From Cylindrotheca closterium (lineage: Eukaryota > Bacillariophyta > Bacillariophyceae > Bacillariales > Bacillariaceae), in the NCBI GenBank assembly GCA_933822405.4, contig CAKOGP040001747.1, positions 74,113 to 138,112 of the forward strand: a stretch of DNA of 64,000 bases, given 5' to 3'. A program made the translations under genes and the position numbers. Numbering within the stretch: the first letter of the stretch is position 1; every line of letters begins with the position of its first letter. Shown here one piece after another: positions 63,728-64,000 of this stretch. Below the pieces are notes generated by a model. That model saw only the letters and a program-made list of their open reading frames with translations. It was not told where the DNA came from and did no database searches.

Positions 63728-64000
63728 TCATACAATGTACTCCGCGCGCAAAGATTCCAAAACCTCGCTCTTACTGGGTCGATTCATAATGTTCCATCCA
63801 TTGGATCCCTTTTGACGCTTCTTGGGGTTTTCCTTTTCCGACATGGTGGTACCAGTACTGGCCTGAGTGGCAGCAGTGGCAGCCGTCACCTGAGACAAGG
63901 CACCAGATGTAATAGACTGAGTATCGTCCAAATCATCAAAGGGCTTGGATTGCTTCTTGCTCTTGAAGGAAAAGAAACTCTTGGATTGCTTCTTCTCCAC
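63728..64000 (-). CDS. C-terminal end of a gene running off the window
   Basis: 90 codons remain. The first codon in the window is not ATG, so coding continues beyond base 64000. The visible part is basic and Ser/Thr-rich (KKQSKSFFSFKSKKQSKPFD), then a Thr/Ala/Ser stretch and KENPKKRQKGSNGWNIMNRP, SKSEVLESLRAEYIV. Nothing identifiable. Confidence 0.55.
   Translation of the reverse strand: MEKKQSKSFFSFKSKKQSKPFDDLDDTQSITSGALSQVTAATAATQASTGTTMSEKENPKKRQKGSNGWNIMNRPSKSEVLESLRAEYIV

Noticed and set aside
1..64000. tRNA, rRNA, CRISPR array, transposon or viral genes
   Set aside because: I scanned for T-loop sequences, reverse transcriptase and transposase motifs and repeated spacers and saw none.

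Overview
The window looks like nuclear DNA of a diatom, probably a raphid pennate. Coding exons are split by short GT-AG introns (about 47-340 nt, mostly 70-120). Several N-termini have the signal peptide plus Phe motif (ASAF/LAFAP/THAF type) that targets proteins to the complex plastid of diatoms. The families are diatom-typical: BspA-like repeat proteins, a DUF6824 protein, a membrane nucleotide cyclase-phosphodiesterase fusion, a FixL-like tandem PAS protein, a RAP protein and a large PPR protein. Genes lie on both strands with no operon logic. I found no tRNA, rRNA, CRISPR array, integrase or transposase. Exon structures were worked out by hand from splice motifs and reading phase.

Layout. 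1-10 kb: two related membrane-anchored RING-H2 genes (1-964 and 7425-~8600, both minus) flank a BspA/SGNH-hydrolase/acidic-stalk surface protein (1364-4510) and an LRR_5 protein (4770-6185). A run of consecutive hairpins fills 6412-6758. A Tas-like aldo-keto reductase starts divergently from the second RING gene. 10-25 kb: small one-TM protein, basic Ser-rich protein, methyltransferase, glycosyltransferase-like surface protein, repeat-rich plastid or secreted protein, peptidase S51-like protein, alpha-kinase, and an EF-hand-containing Na+/Ca2+(K+) exchanger. 25-40 kb: kinesin-13, SANT-like nuclear protein, His-rich metal-binding protein, PPR protein, F-box/WD40-like protein, plastid TPR-like protein, DUF6824 protein. 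40-54 kb: FCP1-type CTD phosphatase, LIV-1 ZIP metal transporter, armadillo-like protein, thioredoxin-like protein, plastid NTF2/DUF2358-like protein, RAP protein, plastid ribulose-phosphate 3-epimerase, SFT2 vesicle-traffic protein. 54-64 kb: tandem FixL-like PAS protein, cyclase-PDE fusion, two-TM protein, DEAD-box helicase of DDX42 type, and a partial gene at the edge.

Themes. The PAS protein keeps the FixL heme-pocket His and two Arg in both PAS domains, and lies on the same strand directly before a cyclic-nucleotide synthesis/degradation enzyme. This is the best candidate here for an undescribed signalling pair. The His-rich protein and the ZIP transporter suggest zinc handling. The PPR and RAP proteins point to organelle RNA processing. 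A heptamer, TACTGTA/TACAGTA, recurs about 30 times almost only in non-coding DNA and is the strongest signal not explained by genes.
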